Source: Gammaproteobacteria bacterium
GTDB lineage: Bacteria; Pseudomonadota; Gammaproteobacteria; Burkholderiales; Sulfuricellaceae
NCBI GenBank assembly: GCA_018824405.1
Contig: JAHJGO010000011.1
Location: 419,783 to 483,782 of the forward strand
Direction: 5' to 3'
DNA length: 64,000 nucleotides
How positions within the stretch are numbered: the first letter of the stretch is position 1; every line of letters begins with the position of its first letter. This document shows positions 63,485-64,000 of this stretch, in pieces. Position numbers and translations under genes: made by a program. The notes below the pieces were generated by a model. That model searched no databases, was not told the origin of the DNA, and saw only the letters and a list, made by a program, of their open reading frames with translations.

Positions 63485-64000
63485 ATGTTACACCTGACCT
63501 TGCGCCAATTGAAAGTATTTGAATCGGTAGCGAAACACCGCAGTTTTTCGCGTGCGGCAGAGGCGCTTTACCTGAGCCAGCCGGCGGTGTCGATGCAGGT
63601 CAAGCAGCTGGAGGAAAGCGTCGGGCTGCCGCTGTTCGAGCAGATGGGGAAAAAGATTTTTCTCACCGAGGCAGGGCAGGAAATGTTTCATTACAGCCGG
63701 GCGATTGCAGGGCAGCTAGAGGAAATGGAGGAAGTACTGGCTCGTATGAAGGGGCTGGACCAGGGGCAGCTGAAAATCACTGTGGTGAGTACAGCAAACT
63801 ATTTTGCCCCGCAATTGCTGGCCAGTTTCTCCCAGCGCCACGCCGGAGTAACTATCAACCTGGATGTCACGAATCGCGAAGTGTTGCTGCAACAGTTGGC
63901 CAACAACGAGACCGATATGGTGATTATGGGCCAGCCTCCAGAAGGCCGGGATCTCAGCGCCGAATCCTTCATGGAAAACCCGCTGGTGGTGATTGCTTCG
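63485..64000 (+). CDS. cbbR: LysR-type regulator CbbR (partial, cut by window end)
   Basis: The first 172 codons of a LysR-family regulator. The winged HTH starts MLHLTLRQLKVFESVAKHRS and has SRAAEALYLSQPAVSMQVKQLE; the effector domain has begun (LKITVVSTANYFAPQLLASF). Divergent orientation from cbbM identifies it as CbbR, which activates cbb genes. The start is the ATG at 63485 with GGA 5 nt upstream; ATG at 63479, two codons earlier, is also possible. The C-terminal half is beyond the window. Confidence 0.93.
   Translation, partial: MLHLTLRQLKVFESVAKHRSFSRAAEALYLSQPAVSMQVKQLEESVGLPLFEQMGKKIFLTEAGQEMFHYSRAIAGQLEEMEEVLARMKGLDQGQLKITVVSTANYFAPQLLASFSQRHAGVTINLDVTNREVLLQQLANNETDMVIMGQPPEGRDLSAESFMENPLVVIAS

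Noticed and set aside
1-64000. CRISPR arrays, prophage genes, integrases, insertion sequences and rRNA operons
   Set aside because: None found: no regularly spaced identical repeats with unique spacers, no transposase or integrase motifs, and no rRNA-like sequence.

Overview
The window is a dense bacterial chromosome segment, about 70 genes with very little non-coding DNA. It most likely comes from a chemolithoautotrophic betaproteobacterium of the Nitrosomonadales type (Gallionellaceae or Sulfuricellaceae are my best guesses). The reasons are a form II RuBisCO locus (cbbM, cbbQ, cbbO and a divergent LysR regulator), a three-gene cytochrome bc1 operon followed by sspA-sspB, an rpe-gph-trpE cluster, and a betaproteobacterial division and cell-wall (dcw) cluster. 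The taxonomy is inference; no rRNA gene is present.

Layout. 1-5.0 kb (minus strand): ftsE-ftsX and rpe - small lipoprotein - gph - trpE. 5.1-8.3 kb: a degenerate MerB-fold protein, a NYN-LOTUS RNA-binding protein, a divergent DUF1415 gene, a 51-residue charged protein and lgt. 8.4-12.6 kb (plus): ilvD, an orphan GspE/PilB ATPase and a small cytochrome c. 12.6-17.5 kb: a complete livKHMGF branched-chain amino-acid ABC importer interrupted by a dispersed palindrome. 17.5-22.2 kb is the only accessory-looking stretch: a membrane-anchored HExxH protein, about 690 bp of palindromic intergenic repeats, a ParDE-type toxin-antitoxin pair, a CapA-like protein, an unknown secreted protein and a PhzF-like protein. 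22.3-25.7 kb: dgt, an in-frame aroK-aroB fusion and a nucleoside deaminase. 25.9-43.6 kb (minus): the full dcw cluster mraZ-rsmH-ftsL-ftsI-murE-murF-mraY-murD-ftsW-murG-murC-murB-ddl-ftsQ-ftsA-ftsZ, with its promoter and MraZ operator visible. 43.9-52 kb: asmA-mutY, an acyltransferase, an HTH-less S24 protein, then tatD-CDF exporter-tcdA-mobA overlapping head to tail. 52-55.9 kb: petABC, sspAB and tRNA-Thr. 56-58.8 kb (minus): purE, purC, AlkD-like and YhcH-like genes. 58.8-64 kb: cbbO, cbbQ, cbbM and the start of cbbR.

How it works together. CbbM fixes CO2, CbbQ/CbbO remodel inhibited RuBisCO, and CbbR probably controls cbbM from the shared 150-bp intergenic region. Rpe and Gph serve the Calvin cycle and its oxygenase by-product. 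The bc1 complex and the small cytochrome c belong to respiratory electron transport. The dcw cluster makes and divides the wall.

Most of the window is conventional. I did not find a clearly new multi-gene system. The least explained items are the MerB-fold protein without its catalytic cysteines, next to the NYN-LOTUS gene; the three tandem hairpins at about 48.4 kb; the HTH-less S24 protein with an Arg in place of Lys; the histone-H1-like tail on PurE; the aroKB fusion; and heptamer and palindrome repeats lodged in the liv and dcw operons, one of which has become coding sequence in murB.
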